5,448 bases of DNA, from assembly GCA_015486685.1 (NCBI GenBank), contig WFRC01000384.1, positions 1 through 5,448 on the forward strand. Direction: 5' to 3'. Positions 1 through 5,384 of the stretch are shown here, in pieces. A program made the position numbers and the translations under genes. Below the pieces are notes generated by a model. That model was not told where the DNA came from. It saw only the letters and a program-made list of their open reading frames with translations, and did no database searches. Every line of letters begins with the position of its first letter. The first letter of the stretch is position 1. Source of the stretch: Caldifarciminota bacterium. Its GTDB lineage: Bacteria; Hydrothermota; UBA3072; WFRC01.

Positions 1-1635
1 AATATATCAAAATATAAAGAGATATATTCGGAATGGTCCACAAATGAAAAAGTAGCATTGGAAGTTGCATCAGGTGCAAGTTTTGCAGGCGCAAGAGCAA
101 TAGTTGCAATGAAACATGTAGGATTAAATGTTGCTGCTGACCCTTTATTTTCATTGAGTTATATTGGTGCCACAGGTGGATTAATCATAGTAAGTGCAGA
201 TGACCCAGGAATGCACTCATCTCAGGATGAACAGGATAATAGAAATTATGCAAAATTTGCCAAGATACCCTTACTTGAACCATCAGACAGTCAGGAAGCA
301 AAAAACCTGGTAATTGAAGGAATGAAAATCAGCGAGGAATTTGATACACCTGTGCTTTTAAGACTTACAACAAGAGTATCGCATTCTATGTCTCTTGTGA
401 AGTTGGAGGAGAGGCGAGAAATACCTGTCAAGGGATATGTAAAGGATATGAAGAAAAGGGTGATTCTACCTGCAAATGCCCGAAAAAGACATAAATTTGT
501 GGAAGAGAGGCTGATTAAATTAAGGGAATTTAGCGAAAGTTTTCCTTATAACAGAATTGAAGAAGGTGATAGAAAACTGGGGATTATTACTGATTCTATT
601 TCATATCAATATGCAAAGGAAATTTTTCCTGATGCAACATTCTTAAAACTAACAATGACCTGGCCATTTCCCGTTGAACTTGCCAGAAAATTTGCAGGTA
701 TGGTAGAGAAAATATATATAATAGAGGAAAATGACCCATTCATTGAGGAGCAGATGAAACTTCTTCGGATTGATGTAATAGGTAAAGAAAAAATACCCTT
801 AACAGGTGAACTAAATCCTACAATCGTTGGTAAATCATTTGGGAAAGATATTCCTGTAGAGGAAAAGGAAAATGTGCCTCCAAGGCCACCTGCACTCTGT
901 CCTGGATGCCCACATACGGGCACATTTAATGTTATAAGAAAACTGAAATTGATTGCGACAGGTGATATTGGATGCTATACCCTGGGTGCTCTACCACCGT
1001 TAAATGCAATGGATACCTGTGTTGAAATGGGAGCAAGCATAGGAAATGCACATGGCATTCAACTTGCCTTGAAGGATGATGAGAAATTAAGAAAAAAGAC
1101 AGTGGCGGTTATTGGTGATTCTACATTCTTCCATTCAGGTATTACGGGACTTATAGATATATATTATAATAAAGGCATTACTACAATCATTATTCTGGAT
1201 AATAGGACTACAGCTATGACAGGACATCAGGGACACCCTGGCACAGGAAAGACATTAAGTGCTGGAGAAGGTAAGGGGAATGAAGTAAGCATTGAGAATC
1301 TTGTAAGAGGTATTGGCATAAAGAATGTATTCACTGTTGACCCCTATAATTTAAAAGAGATAACAACGGTATTGAAGAGAGAGGTGGCAAAAGAAGAGGT
1401 GTCTGTAATAATTGTAAAAGGACCCTGCGTTTTAATTCAAAAAGGCGTAAAATTCCCTGTAATGGAGGTAATTCCAGAAAAATGTACGGGTTGCGATGTA
1501 TGTTTAAAGGTAGGTTGTCCTGCCCTTAGCAAAAGGGGGGATAAGGTAGAAATTGTAGATTTTCTATGTGTGGGTTGTACCTTGTGTCAGCAGATGTGCC
1601 CGTTTGATGCGATAAAATTTAAGGAGGAGAGATAA
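1..1635 (+). CDS. iorA: Indolepyruvate:ferredoxin oxidoreductase, alpha subunit (5' end missing)
   Basis: Catalytic subunit of the cytoplasmic, oxygen-sensitive IorAB enzyme, which oxidatively decarboxylates aryl pyruvates from aromatic amino acid transamination to aryl-acetyl-CoA and passes electrons to ferredoxin. The frame is open from base 1, so the true start lies upstream; the TTG at 58 is internal. The 544 visible residues lack only the first few dozen of the family. Seen in order: the end of the pyruvate-oxidoreductase-like N-terminal domain with the family signature DDPGMHSSQDEQDNR (about 202-246); the CPGCPH motif (898-915); the thiamine diphosphate region with GDIGCY (about 961-978), GDS (1114-1122) and DNRTTAMTGHQ (from 1198); then a C-terminal two-cluster ferredoxin domain, CxxCxxCxxxxCP (from 1483) and CxxCxxCxxxCP (from 1567), with all eight cysteines intact. 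It is followed directly by iorB with a one-base overlap. No adjacent paaK-type CoA ligase, a frequent partner, is visible. Identification is secure; substrate preference cannot be read from sequence. Confidence 0.96.
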   Translation, partial: NISKYKEIYSEWSTNEKVALEVASGASFAGARAIVAMKHVGLNVAADPLFSLSYIGATGGLIIVSADDPGMHSSQDEQDNRNYAKFAKIPLLEPSDSQEAKNLVIEGMKISEEFDTPVLLRLTTRVSHSMSLVKLEERREIPVKGYVKDMKKRVILPANARKRHKFVEERLIKLREFSESFPYNRIEEGDRKLGIITDSISYQYAKEIFPDATFLKLTMTWPFPVELARKFAGMVEKIYIIEENDPFIEEQMKLLRIDVIGKEKIPLTGELNPTIVGKSFGKDIPVEEKENVPPRPPALCPGCPHTGTFNVIRKLKLIATGDIGCYTLGALPPLNAMDTCVEMGASIGNAHGIQLALKDDEKLRKKTVAVIGDSTFFHSGITGLIDIYYNKGITTIIILDNRTTAMTGHQGHPGTGKTLSAGEGKGNEVSIENLVRGIGIKNVFTVDPYNLKEITTVLKREVAKEEVSVIIVKGPCVLIQKGVKFPVMEVIPEKCTGCDVCLKVGCPALSKRGDKVEIVDFLCVGCTLCQQMCPFDAIKFKEER

Positions 1636-1637
1636 TG
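1621..1637 (+). promoter_or_regulatory. Shine-Dalgarno and TAATG coupling site for iorB
   Basis: The purine run AAGGAGGAGAGA lies inside the last codons of iorA, immediately before the overlapping stop/start TAATG (stop 1633-1635, ATG 1635-1637). The near-perfect anti-16S complement fixes the iorB start. The overlap implies translational coupling, which suits two subunits made in equal amounts. Confidence 0.85.
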
Positions 1638-2213
1638 GATACAAAAAGTATTGTAATATGCGGAGTTGGAGGTCAGGGTATTCTTCTTGCCTCTGATATT
1701 GTAGCAAAGGTAGCAATGAAGGCGGGGATGGATGTAAAAAAGAGTGAAGTGCACGGAATGGCACAAAGGGGTGGTGATGTGATAAGTTCTGTAAGATATG
1801 GAGATAAGGTGTACTCGCCCATTGTGGGAGATGGGATGGCAGATGTAATACTTGCATTTGAAAAATTAGAGGCATTGAGGAATATTCATCTTTTAAGAAA
1901 TGATGGGAAAGTTATAATAAATGATTATAGACTTGACCCTCTGCCTGTTGCATCGGGGTTGATGGAATATCCGGAGGATATATTTGATAGAATCAAAAAG
2001 AAGGTAAAGGAACCTGTTATTTTGAACGCTGTGGATATTGCGAAAGAGATAGGAAATATCAGGACAACAAATACTGTATTATTGGGAGTTCTTGCTAAAA
2101 TGATGGAGTTCTCTGATAATATCTGGAAAGAGGTAATCAAGGAAAGAGTTCCCCAAAAAACCATAGATATAAATATAAAGGCATTTGAAAAAGGATATGA
2201 TTTGAATAAGTAA
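1635..2213 (+). CDS. iorB: Indolepyruvate:ferredoxin oxidoreductase, beta subunit
   Basis: Smaller subunit of the IorAB complex, equivalent to the gamma-type domain of pyruvate:ferredoxin oxidoreductases. At 192 residues it is full length for the family. Near the N-terminus the glycine-rich GVGGQGI (residues 10-16) begins the Rossmann-like fold. It is followed by the family signature SEVHGMAQRGG (37-47), then a region DGMADVILAFEKLEALR typical of the gamma/beta domain. There are no cysteine cluster motifs, as expected, because the iron-sulfur clusters sit in IorA. The ATG is fixed by the strong Shine-Dalgarno in the end of iorA. The gene ends at TAA 2211-2213. No T-tailed terminator hairpin follows; repeat DNA begins within a few bases. 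Identification is secure from both sequence and operon partner. Confidence 0.96.
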   Translation: MDTKSIVICGVGGQGILLASDIVAKVAMKAGMDVKKSEVHGMAQRGGDVISSVRYGDKVYSPIVGDGMADVILAFEKLEALRNIHLLRNDGKVIINDYRLDPLPVASGLMEYPEDIFDRIKKKVKEPVILNAVDIAKEIGNIRTTNTVLLGVLAKMMEFSDNIWKEVIKERVPQKTIDINIKAFEKGYDLNK

Positions 2214-2330
2214 ATCAGTTAAAAGTAAAAGGTTAAATGTTAAAAGTGAGAAAAGACGGTTGAAAGTTGAAAGGAATGAAGACGCTTACCGCTAACAGCA
2301 AAAAGGATACCTGCTATTGGAAATAAAAAA

Positions 2331-2398
2331 TGAGACCAACGAAATAAACTAAACAAACGAGATAAACGAAACGAACGAGAACAACGAAATGAATGAGA
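2331..2398 (+). repeat. Degenerate 9-bp tandem array (AACGARAT units)
   Basis: About seven imperfect units such as AAACGAGAT, AAACGAAAC, AACGAGAAC, AACGAAATG and AATGAGAATG run directly into the REP head. The array is absent from the otherwise parallel copy B. Only its last part (AAATGAATGAGAATG) reappears at 5385-5399, again joined to a REP head. This is low-complexity DNA; no coding role is supported. Confidence 0.7.
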
Positions 2399-2425
2399 AT
2401 GTAGGAGGGGCTTCCCAGCCCCGAT
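2399..2425 (+). repeat. REP-like element 1, GTAG head with GGGGCT/AGCCCC hairpin
   Basis: A GTAG tetranucleotide (2401-2404) and GA are followed by a 6-bp stem GGGGCT (2407-2412), loop TCCC and AGCCCC (2417-2422), then GATG. A GTAG or GTGG head before a palindrome is the layout of REP sequences mobilised by REP-associated tyrosine transposases (RAYTs). This is an analogy from layout; no such transposase is in the window. No T-run follows, so it is not a standard terminator. Confidence 0.75.
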
Positions 2426-2559
2426 GTGAAGTGGCAAAAGACCGTGAAGCGTGAGGAGATAGAAGATATTGGATGTTAGATGTTGGATAAAATAAGCGTT
2501 GTTATTACGATTAACGAATTACGATTTACGCTTAGCGAAAATATTTGGATTTGGGATTT

Positions 2560-2581
2560 TTATCCTGTTCATCCTGTCAGG
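2560..2581 (+). repeat. 9-bp direct duplication (ATCCTGTTC / ATCCTGTCA) before the DUF2723 gene
   Basis: TATCCTGTTCATCCTGTCAG lies about 20 bases before the ATG at 2600. It is two copies of an ATCCTGTNN unit and resembles a motif I have seen dispersed in many bacterial genomes, often beside genes. Here it would be in the untranslated leader. A related CATCCTGTGAG occurs at 5264-5274. Confidence 0.55.
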
Positions 2582-2599
2582 AAAAGGCGTTAATAGAAA

Positions 2600-4474
2600 A
2601 TGAAAAATATTACATATAAAAATGCTGGAAACTGGAAGACTGACCCCAGGATTTTGAGGGGAATCTCTTTTTTGTTGCCTTTTACCTTATATCTATATTT
2701 CATCTCTCCTGGGATAACAGGCGGAGATGCAGGAGAACTTTCATCTGTTGGCTATTTACTGGGTATTCCACATCCCCCGGGGTATCCGTTATATACTTTG
2801 TTGGCAAGGTTGTTCTCAATGCTTTTTCCGTTAAATCCTGCTGCTGGCACAAATTTGCTTTCTGCCTTATTTGGTGCACTTACGACATTTTTATTATTTA
2901 TATACTTAGAAAAAAAGATAGATACATTATCTGCTATTTTTGCCGCATTAATTTTTTCTTTATCCCCTGTTTTTTTCTCCCAGGCAATAAGAACAGAGGT
3001 GTATACAATTACCGCATTCTTCTTTATACTTGAATTATATCTTATTGAAGAAAAAAGATACTTAATCCTATCATATATTTCAGGGCTTTCTATTTTAGTC
3101 CATCCACTTTTATGGCTACTATTTCCCTGGATACTCTTTTTGATAGTAAAAAGTTATAATAAGGGTATTCTTTTTATTATTTTAGGATTATCTATTTCTC
3201 TATATTTACTGATAAGGGCAAAACTCCATCCTTTGATAAATTGGGGAGATCCGGAAACTATTTCAAAATTTTTCTATCATCTTCTGAGACTTGAATATTA
3301 CCAGGAAGCACCGAAATATTCTTTAGCCCTTATTATGGGAGAATATAAAATCTGGTTTAAGGCCTTACTGATAACATCGAATTTTGGGCTTTTAGTCTCT
3401 ATTTATGGTGCATTTTTTACAAAAGAGAGAAGAACACTTTTTATTTTATTATTTGTATATTCTATTTTTTTAACATTTCTAATACATTCCCCGGTAACCT
3501 CCAACAGACTCTATATTGTAAAAATATTTTATATCCCTCAACTAATGCTTTTGATTATCTTTCTTGGGTATGGATTGGCAAATATTAAACTTAAATACAG
3601 ATGGCTATTATTTCTATTTCTCATAATTGAAAATATATTTTATGCAGCGAATGAGGGCATTTTCTGGAGAAACTGGACTGCAGAGGATTTTAAGAATGTG
3701 GCCCTTTCGCAAGTTGCGAAAGGGGATGTAATTATAAGCGAAGGGGATGCGCTGACATTTCCCCTTGTATATGGGAGTATTTTGACAAAAAAGGCAGATG
3801 TATTTGATGTGCACGGAGATTTAAGACCTAAACCCAGGTTGGATAGTATTATAGAAAAGAACGGTTATATCTGGAGCACAACGCCATTGAAATCAATTGA
3901 ATGTTATCATATTCCTTATGGATTATTGTGGTATAATGGGGTAAAACCAATAAATAATGCAGTATTTGATTGGAATAAGATAAATATAAGGTTTGGTGGG
4001 CAGCAAAATCCATTAGAAAAAGAAATATATATACATTATTTGTTGATGAAATCTTTAAGTTCCTCTATAAGAAAAGTAGAAGTAATTTCACTTACTAACA
4101 GAGCAAGAAAAGTGGCTCAAAAAAATCCATATCTGCTTAATAGAATTGGAACAGTACTTTTAAGGAAGGAACTTTATGAAAAGGCTGAGGAAGATTTTCA
4201 AACTGCAGTAGAACTTGATAAAGGTTTTTCCCAAGCCTATCATAACTTAGTGTTGTGTTATTTGTCGGAAAGGAGATTAAAACAGGCATATAATATTGTT
4301 ATTAATGGTAGAAAATATGCAGATAATGCTATATTGGATAATGACTTAGGAATAATACTTATAAAAATGGGCAGGATAAATAACGCAAGGACAATGTTTT
4401 TCAAAGCGGCAGAAAAGGGTTCAAAAGATGGATTAAGCAATTTCATACGAACACTTGAAAAAAACAGCCGTTAG
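2600..4474 (+). CDS. DUF2723 (TMEM260-like) GT-C membrane glycosyltransferase with C-terminal TPR domain
   Basis: A 624-residue integral membrane protein. The first membrane segment (residues 18-36) leads into a loop with GGDAGE (D43, E46) and HPPGYP (58-63), the DUF2723 signature; acidic residues in this loop are typical of GT-C enzymes and are candidate catalytic or metal/sugar-phosphate sites. Further family motifs are SQAIRTEVY (127-135) and NWGDP (214-218). About ten hydrophobic segments end near 348. A soluble part follows, with GDALTFP (382-388) and roughly three TPR units from 509 to 610. Human TMEM260, of the same family, is a protein O-mannosyltransferase using a lipid-linked sugar; donor and acceptor for bacterial members are mostly unknown, so protein or envelope glycosylation is inferred. 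In-frame stops at 2591-2596 exclude a longer start. The Shine-Dalgarno is weak (AGGAAAAGG, 12 bases away). The gene stands alone between direct repeats and looks more AT-rich than iorAB. Confidence 0.9.
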   Translation: MKNITYKNAGNWKTDPRILRGISFLLPFTLYLYFISPGITGGDAGELSSVGYLLGIPHPPGYPLYTLLARLFSMLFPLNPAAGTNLLSALFGALTTFLLFIYLEKKIDTLSAIFAALIFSLSPVFFSQAIRTEVYTITAFFFILELYLIEEKRYLILSYISGLSILVHPLLWLLFPWILFLIVKSYNKGILFIILGLSISLYLLIRAKLHPLINWGDPETISKFFYHLLRLEYYQEAPKYSLALIMGEYKIWFKALLITSNFGLLVSIYGAFFTKERRTLFILLFVYSIFLTFLIHSPVTSNRLYIVKIFYIPQLMLLIIFLGYGLANIKLKYRWLLFLFLIIENIFYAANEGIFWRNWTAEDFKNVALSQVAKGDVIISEGDALTFPLVYGSILTKKADVFDVHGDLRPKPRLDSIIEKNGYIWSTTPLKSIECYHIPYGLLWYNGVKPINNAVFDWNKINIRFGGQQNPLEKEIYIHYLLMKSLSSSIRKVEVISLTNRARKVAQKNPYLLNRIGTVLLRKELYEKAEEDFQTAVELDKGFSQAYHNLVLCYLSERRLKQAYNIVINGRKYADNAILDNDLGIILIKMGRINNARTMFFKAAEKGSKDGLSNFIRTLEKNSR

Positions 4475-4478
4475 CAAA

Positions 4479-4497
4479 GTAGGAGGGGCTTCCAGCT
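4479..4497 (+). repeat. REP-like element 2, degenerate GTAG-head copy
   Basis: GTAGGAGGGGCTTCCAGCT matches element 1 through the head and left stem arm but has lost one C of the loop and its right arm, so it cannot form the full 6-bp stem. It begins four bases after the DUF2723 stop codon (4472-4474), a position where REP elements are commonly found. Orientation is the same as the other copies. Confidence 0.6.
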
Positions 4498-4514
4498 ACC
4501 AGCTCACAGCGATA

Positions 4515-4610
4515 CTGGGGTATAGTTGATAGGGTATGGGGTATGGTTAAAAAAGGTAAAAAAACATAAACGGTGATACGATGATATGGTGATACGGATT
4601 AAGGTATAGT
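4515..4610 (+). repeat. Short-period arrays of GGTATRG and GGTGATACG units
   Basis: Units such as GGGTATAG, GGGTATGG and GGTATGG (about 4518-4547) are followed by CGGTGATACGATGATAT and GGTGATACGG (4571-4597), where the 9-mer GGTGATACG recurs at a 16-base spacing. GGTATAGTT recurs near 4602. This is degenerate tandem DNA with no coding or RNA signature that I can support. Confidence 0.55.
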
Positions 4611-4644
4611 TAAATGTAAAATGTGAAAGGTAAAAGGAAAAAGG

Positions 4645-4870
4645 TGAAAGGAATGAAGACGCTAACCGCTATCCGCCTACCGCTGACCGCTAAAAGGATA
4701 TTTGCCAGATTTATGTAGGAGGGGCTTCCCAGCCCCGATGTGAAGTGGCAAAAGACCGTGAGGCGTAAGGCGTAAAGCGTGAGAAGATAGAAGATATTGG
4801 ATGTTAGATGTTGGACAAAATAAGCGTAGTTTTTACAATTAACGCCTTACGATTTACGCTTAACGATATA
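4645..4870 (+). repeat. Intergenic repeat module, copy B
   Basis: Direct-orientation partner of copy A. It shares the 19-mer at 4645-4663 (A: 2268-2286), a perfect 49-bp block at 4713-4761 (A: 2399-2447), a perfect 31-bp block at 4785-4815 (A: 2457-2487), AAAATAAGCGT at 4817-4827, and an ATTAACG..TTACGATTTACGCTTA tail. Compared with A it lacks the AACGARAT array, carries more CGCTAACCGC-type units (4659-4692) and has exactly 14 extra bases (two 7-bp units, GGCGTAA) between the 49-bp and 31-bp blocks. Copies A and B bracket the whole DUF2723 gene. Confidence 0.85.
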
Positions 4871-4905
4871 CTTTTGCATTATTTTTGGCGGAAAGCGGTT
4901 AGCGT
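4659..4905. mobile_element. Possible MITE-like element with 12-bp inverted ends
   Basis: ACGCTAACCGCT (4659-4670) is an exact reverse complement of AGCGGTTAGCGT (4894-4905). The 247 bases between the outer ends contain the REP-like hairpin and a second, inner inverted pair CGTAAGGCGT (4764-4773) / ACGCCTTACG (4842-4851). It encodes no protein. A non-autonomous element or a large foldback is possible, but no target duplication is evident at the edges and copy A has no equivalent right end, so this call is tentative. Confidence 0.35.
4713..4740 (+). repeat. REP-like element 3, intact GTAG-head hairpin
   Basis: Identical to element 1: GTAG head at 4715-4718, stem GGGGCT (4721-4726), loop TCCC, AGCCCC (4731-4736), then GATG. 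The identity continues a further 21 bases to 4761, well beyond the hairpin, so it was copied as part of the larger module rather than as a bare REP. Confidence 0.75.
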
Positions 4906-4959
4906 TTTTACTTCTCAGTTCCTACTTCTCACTTCCCGGTTTATCTGGGAGTTTGGAGT

Positions 4960-4978
4960 GCATTCACCGTGTGAATGC
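4960..4978. repeat. Perfect 8-bp hairpin GCATTCAC-CGT-GTGAATGC
   Basis: Stem 4960-4967 pairs exactly with 4971-4978 around a three-base CGT loop. No T-run follows on the + strand. It sits just before the cluster of GTCA-ended palindromes and looks like another dispersed palindromic repeat; no other copy is in the window. Confidence 0.6.
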
Positions 4979-4988
4979 TTCTCTCATT

Positions 4989-5027
4989 GTCATTGCGAGG
5001 CTCAATTTATTGAGCCGTGGCAATCTC
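4989..5027 (+). repeat. GTCA/TCTC palindrome E1
   Basis: GTCATTGCGAGG at the left and GCAATCTC at the right give an outer stem ATTGC (4992-4996) / GCAAT (5020-5024). An inner perfect 7-bp stem GGCTCAA (4999-5005) / TTGAGCC (5010-5016) closes a TTTA loop. The ends match E4 (5272-5305), which lies in the opposite orientation. Confidence 0.75.
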
Positions 5028-5057
5028 ATCAGGTAGGGTAGTATTATTTCCTTTTTA

Positions 5058-5110
5058 TCTCCCTCCCTTGATGTCTACCTGTGCGTGTCCGCACGCAGAC
5101 AGGGGAGGGA
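5058..5110. repeat. TCCCTCCC/GGGAGGGA palindrome enclosing a second hairpin
   Basis: TCCCTCCC (5060-5067) and GGGAGGGA (5103-5110) are exact reverse complements. Between them is a hairpin TGCGTG (5082-5087), loop TCCG, CACGCA (5092-5097), extended by CCTG/CAGG across a two-base GA bulge (the CAGG overlaps the first base of the outer arm). It reads as one palindromic repeat inserted in another. Confidence 0.6.
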
Positions 5111-5113
5111 TTT

Positions 5114-5144
5114 ATCCCGTTAGATGTTTGCTATCTAATGGGAT
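5114..5144. repeat. 12-bp hairpin ATCCCGTTAGAT / ATCTAATGGGAT
   Basis: Arms 5114-5125 and 5133-5144 pair along all 12 positions with a single G-T wobble, around the loop GTTTGCT. It begins four bases after the preceding palindrome. The AT-flanked CCC/GGG stem has no T-run on the + strand, so a terminator role is not supported. Confidence 0.65.
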
Positions 5145-5181
5145 TAAGAGAGGGTGAATCTGATAGTTAAAGGAAAATAGC

Positions 5182-5206
5182 GATGCTGAAATAAATTCAG
5201 CATGAC
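5182..5206 (-). repeat. GTCA-headed palindrome E2
   Basis: ATGCTGAA (5183-5190), loop ATAAA, TTCAGCAT (5196-5203) is a perfect 8-bp stem. Read on the minus strand it starts with GTC directly followed by the stem A, the same head as E1. Its tail is TCG rather than TCTC. Confidence 0.7.
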
Positions 5207-5217
5207 AGGAAAAACGA

Positions 5218-5246
5218 GAGATTCTTCGCCAGTGGCTCAGAATGAC
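5218..5246 (-). repeat. GTCA/TCTC palindrome E3
   Basis: On the minus strand it reads GTCATTCTGAGC through to GAAGAATCTC. The outer stem is ATTCT/AGAAT; the middle is only weakly paired. It has the same constant ends as E1, E4 and E5, with a different stem sequence. Confidence 0.65.
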
Positions 5247-5271
5247 AAGGGAGGAGAGCCGCCCATCCTGT

Positions 5272-5305
5272 GAGATTGCTTTGGGACTTCGTCCCTCGCA
5301 ATGAC
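5272..5305 (-). repeat. GTCA/TCTC palindrome E4
   Basis: On the minus strand it reads GTCATTGCGAGGG through to AAAGCAATCTC, with outer stem ATTGC/GCAAT and inner stem GGGAC (5283-5287) / GTCCC (5291-5295). Its first 12 bases are identical to E1 but inverted, so the two bracket about 245 bases. On the + strand six T residues (5310-5315) follow a few bases later, which could give weak termination. Confidence 0.75.
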
Positions 5306-5315
5306 ATCCTTTTTT

Positions 5316-5342
5316 GTCACCCTGAGTTGAATGAAGGGTCTC
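5316..5342 (+). repeat. GTCA/TCTC palindrome E5
   Basis: GTCACCCTGAG at the left and AAGGGTCTC at the right give a stem ACCCT (5319-5323) / AGGGT (5335-5339). The constant ends are those of E1, E3 and E4; the stem is again different but self-complementary. Confidence 0.7.
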
Positions 5343-5384
5343 AAAAAGACAGGAATAATAGCGAAATTAAGATTGAAAAATGAA

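Larger units (their letters stand above)
2214..2599 (+). repeat. Intergenic repeat module, copy A, between iorB and the DUF2723 gene
   Basis: This gap of 386 bases has no credible gene and is almost entirely repeat-like. In order it holds a purine-rich TTAAATGTTAAAAG-type stretch (2214-2265), the 19-mer TGAAAGGAATGAAGACGCT (2268-2286) with CGCTTACCGCTAAC, a 9-bp-period AACGARAT array (2331-2398), and a REP-like hairpin (2399-2425). Then come the 31-bp block beginning AGATAGAAGATATTGG (2457-2487) with AAAATAAGCGT (2489-2499), a TTACGATT/AACGAA array (about 2503-2538) and a 9-bp direct duplication (2560-2581) just before the next start codon. Most blocks recur in the same order and orientation in copy B (4645-4870), including a perfect 49-bp match (2399-2447 with 4713-4761). 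I see no clear sigma-70 promoter or intrinsic terminator here, although one of each would be expected functionally. Confidence 0.85.

Noticed and set aside
58..60. TTG as the start of iorA
   Set aside because: The frame is open to base 1 and the upstream residues fit the family (EWSTNEKVALEVA), so the start codon is outside the window.
606..923. Minus-strand open frame inside iorA
   Set aside because: It is antisense to strongly conserved IorA motifs, with no family resemblance or binding site; it is a shadow of the real gene. The same reasoning applies to 1564-1875, 1925-2164, 3614-3814 and 4258-4446.
2331..2398. CRISPR-like array
   Set aside because: The units are about 9 bp, imperfect and contiguous, with no spacers and no cas genes.
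2407..2422. GGGGCT/AGCCCC hairpin as a terminator for iorAB
   Set aside because: No T-run follows, and the same hairpin recurs elsewhere with the same flanks, so a REP-like repeat is the better explanation; incidental attenuation cannot be excluded.
2240..2437. Minus-strand open frame of 65 codons between iorB and the DUF2723 gene
   Set aside because: Its serine/phenylalanine/arginine-rich product is the complement of the purine-rich arrays and the REP hairpin. No equivalent frame survives in copy B.
2426..2479. Small GTG-started frame just after REP-like element 1, with AGGAGG upstream
   Set aside because: In copy B the same frame stops early because of the 7-bp insertions, and the AGGAGG is separated from it by a stable hairpin.
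4808..5041. Open frame of 77 codons on the + strand starting at TTG
   Set aside because: It lies inside module copy B, continues through three palindromes and has no Shine-Dalgarno. The same frame is also open in copy A with a different ending, as expected from stop-poor short-period DNA.
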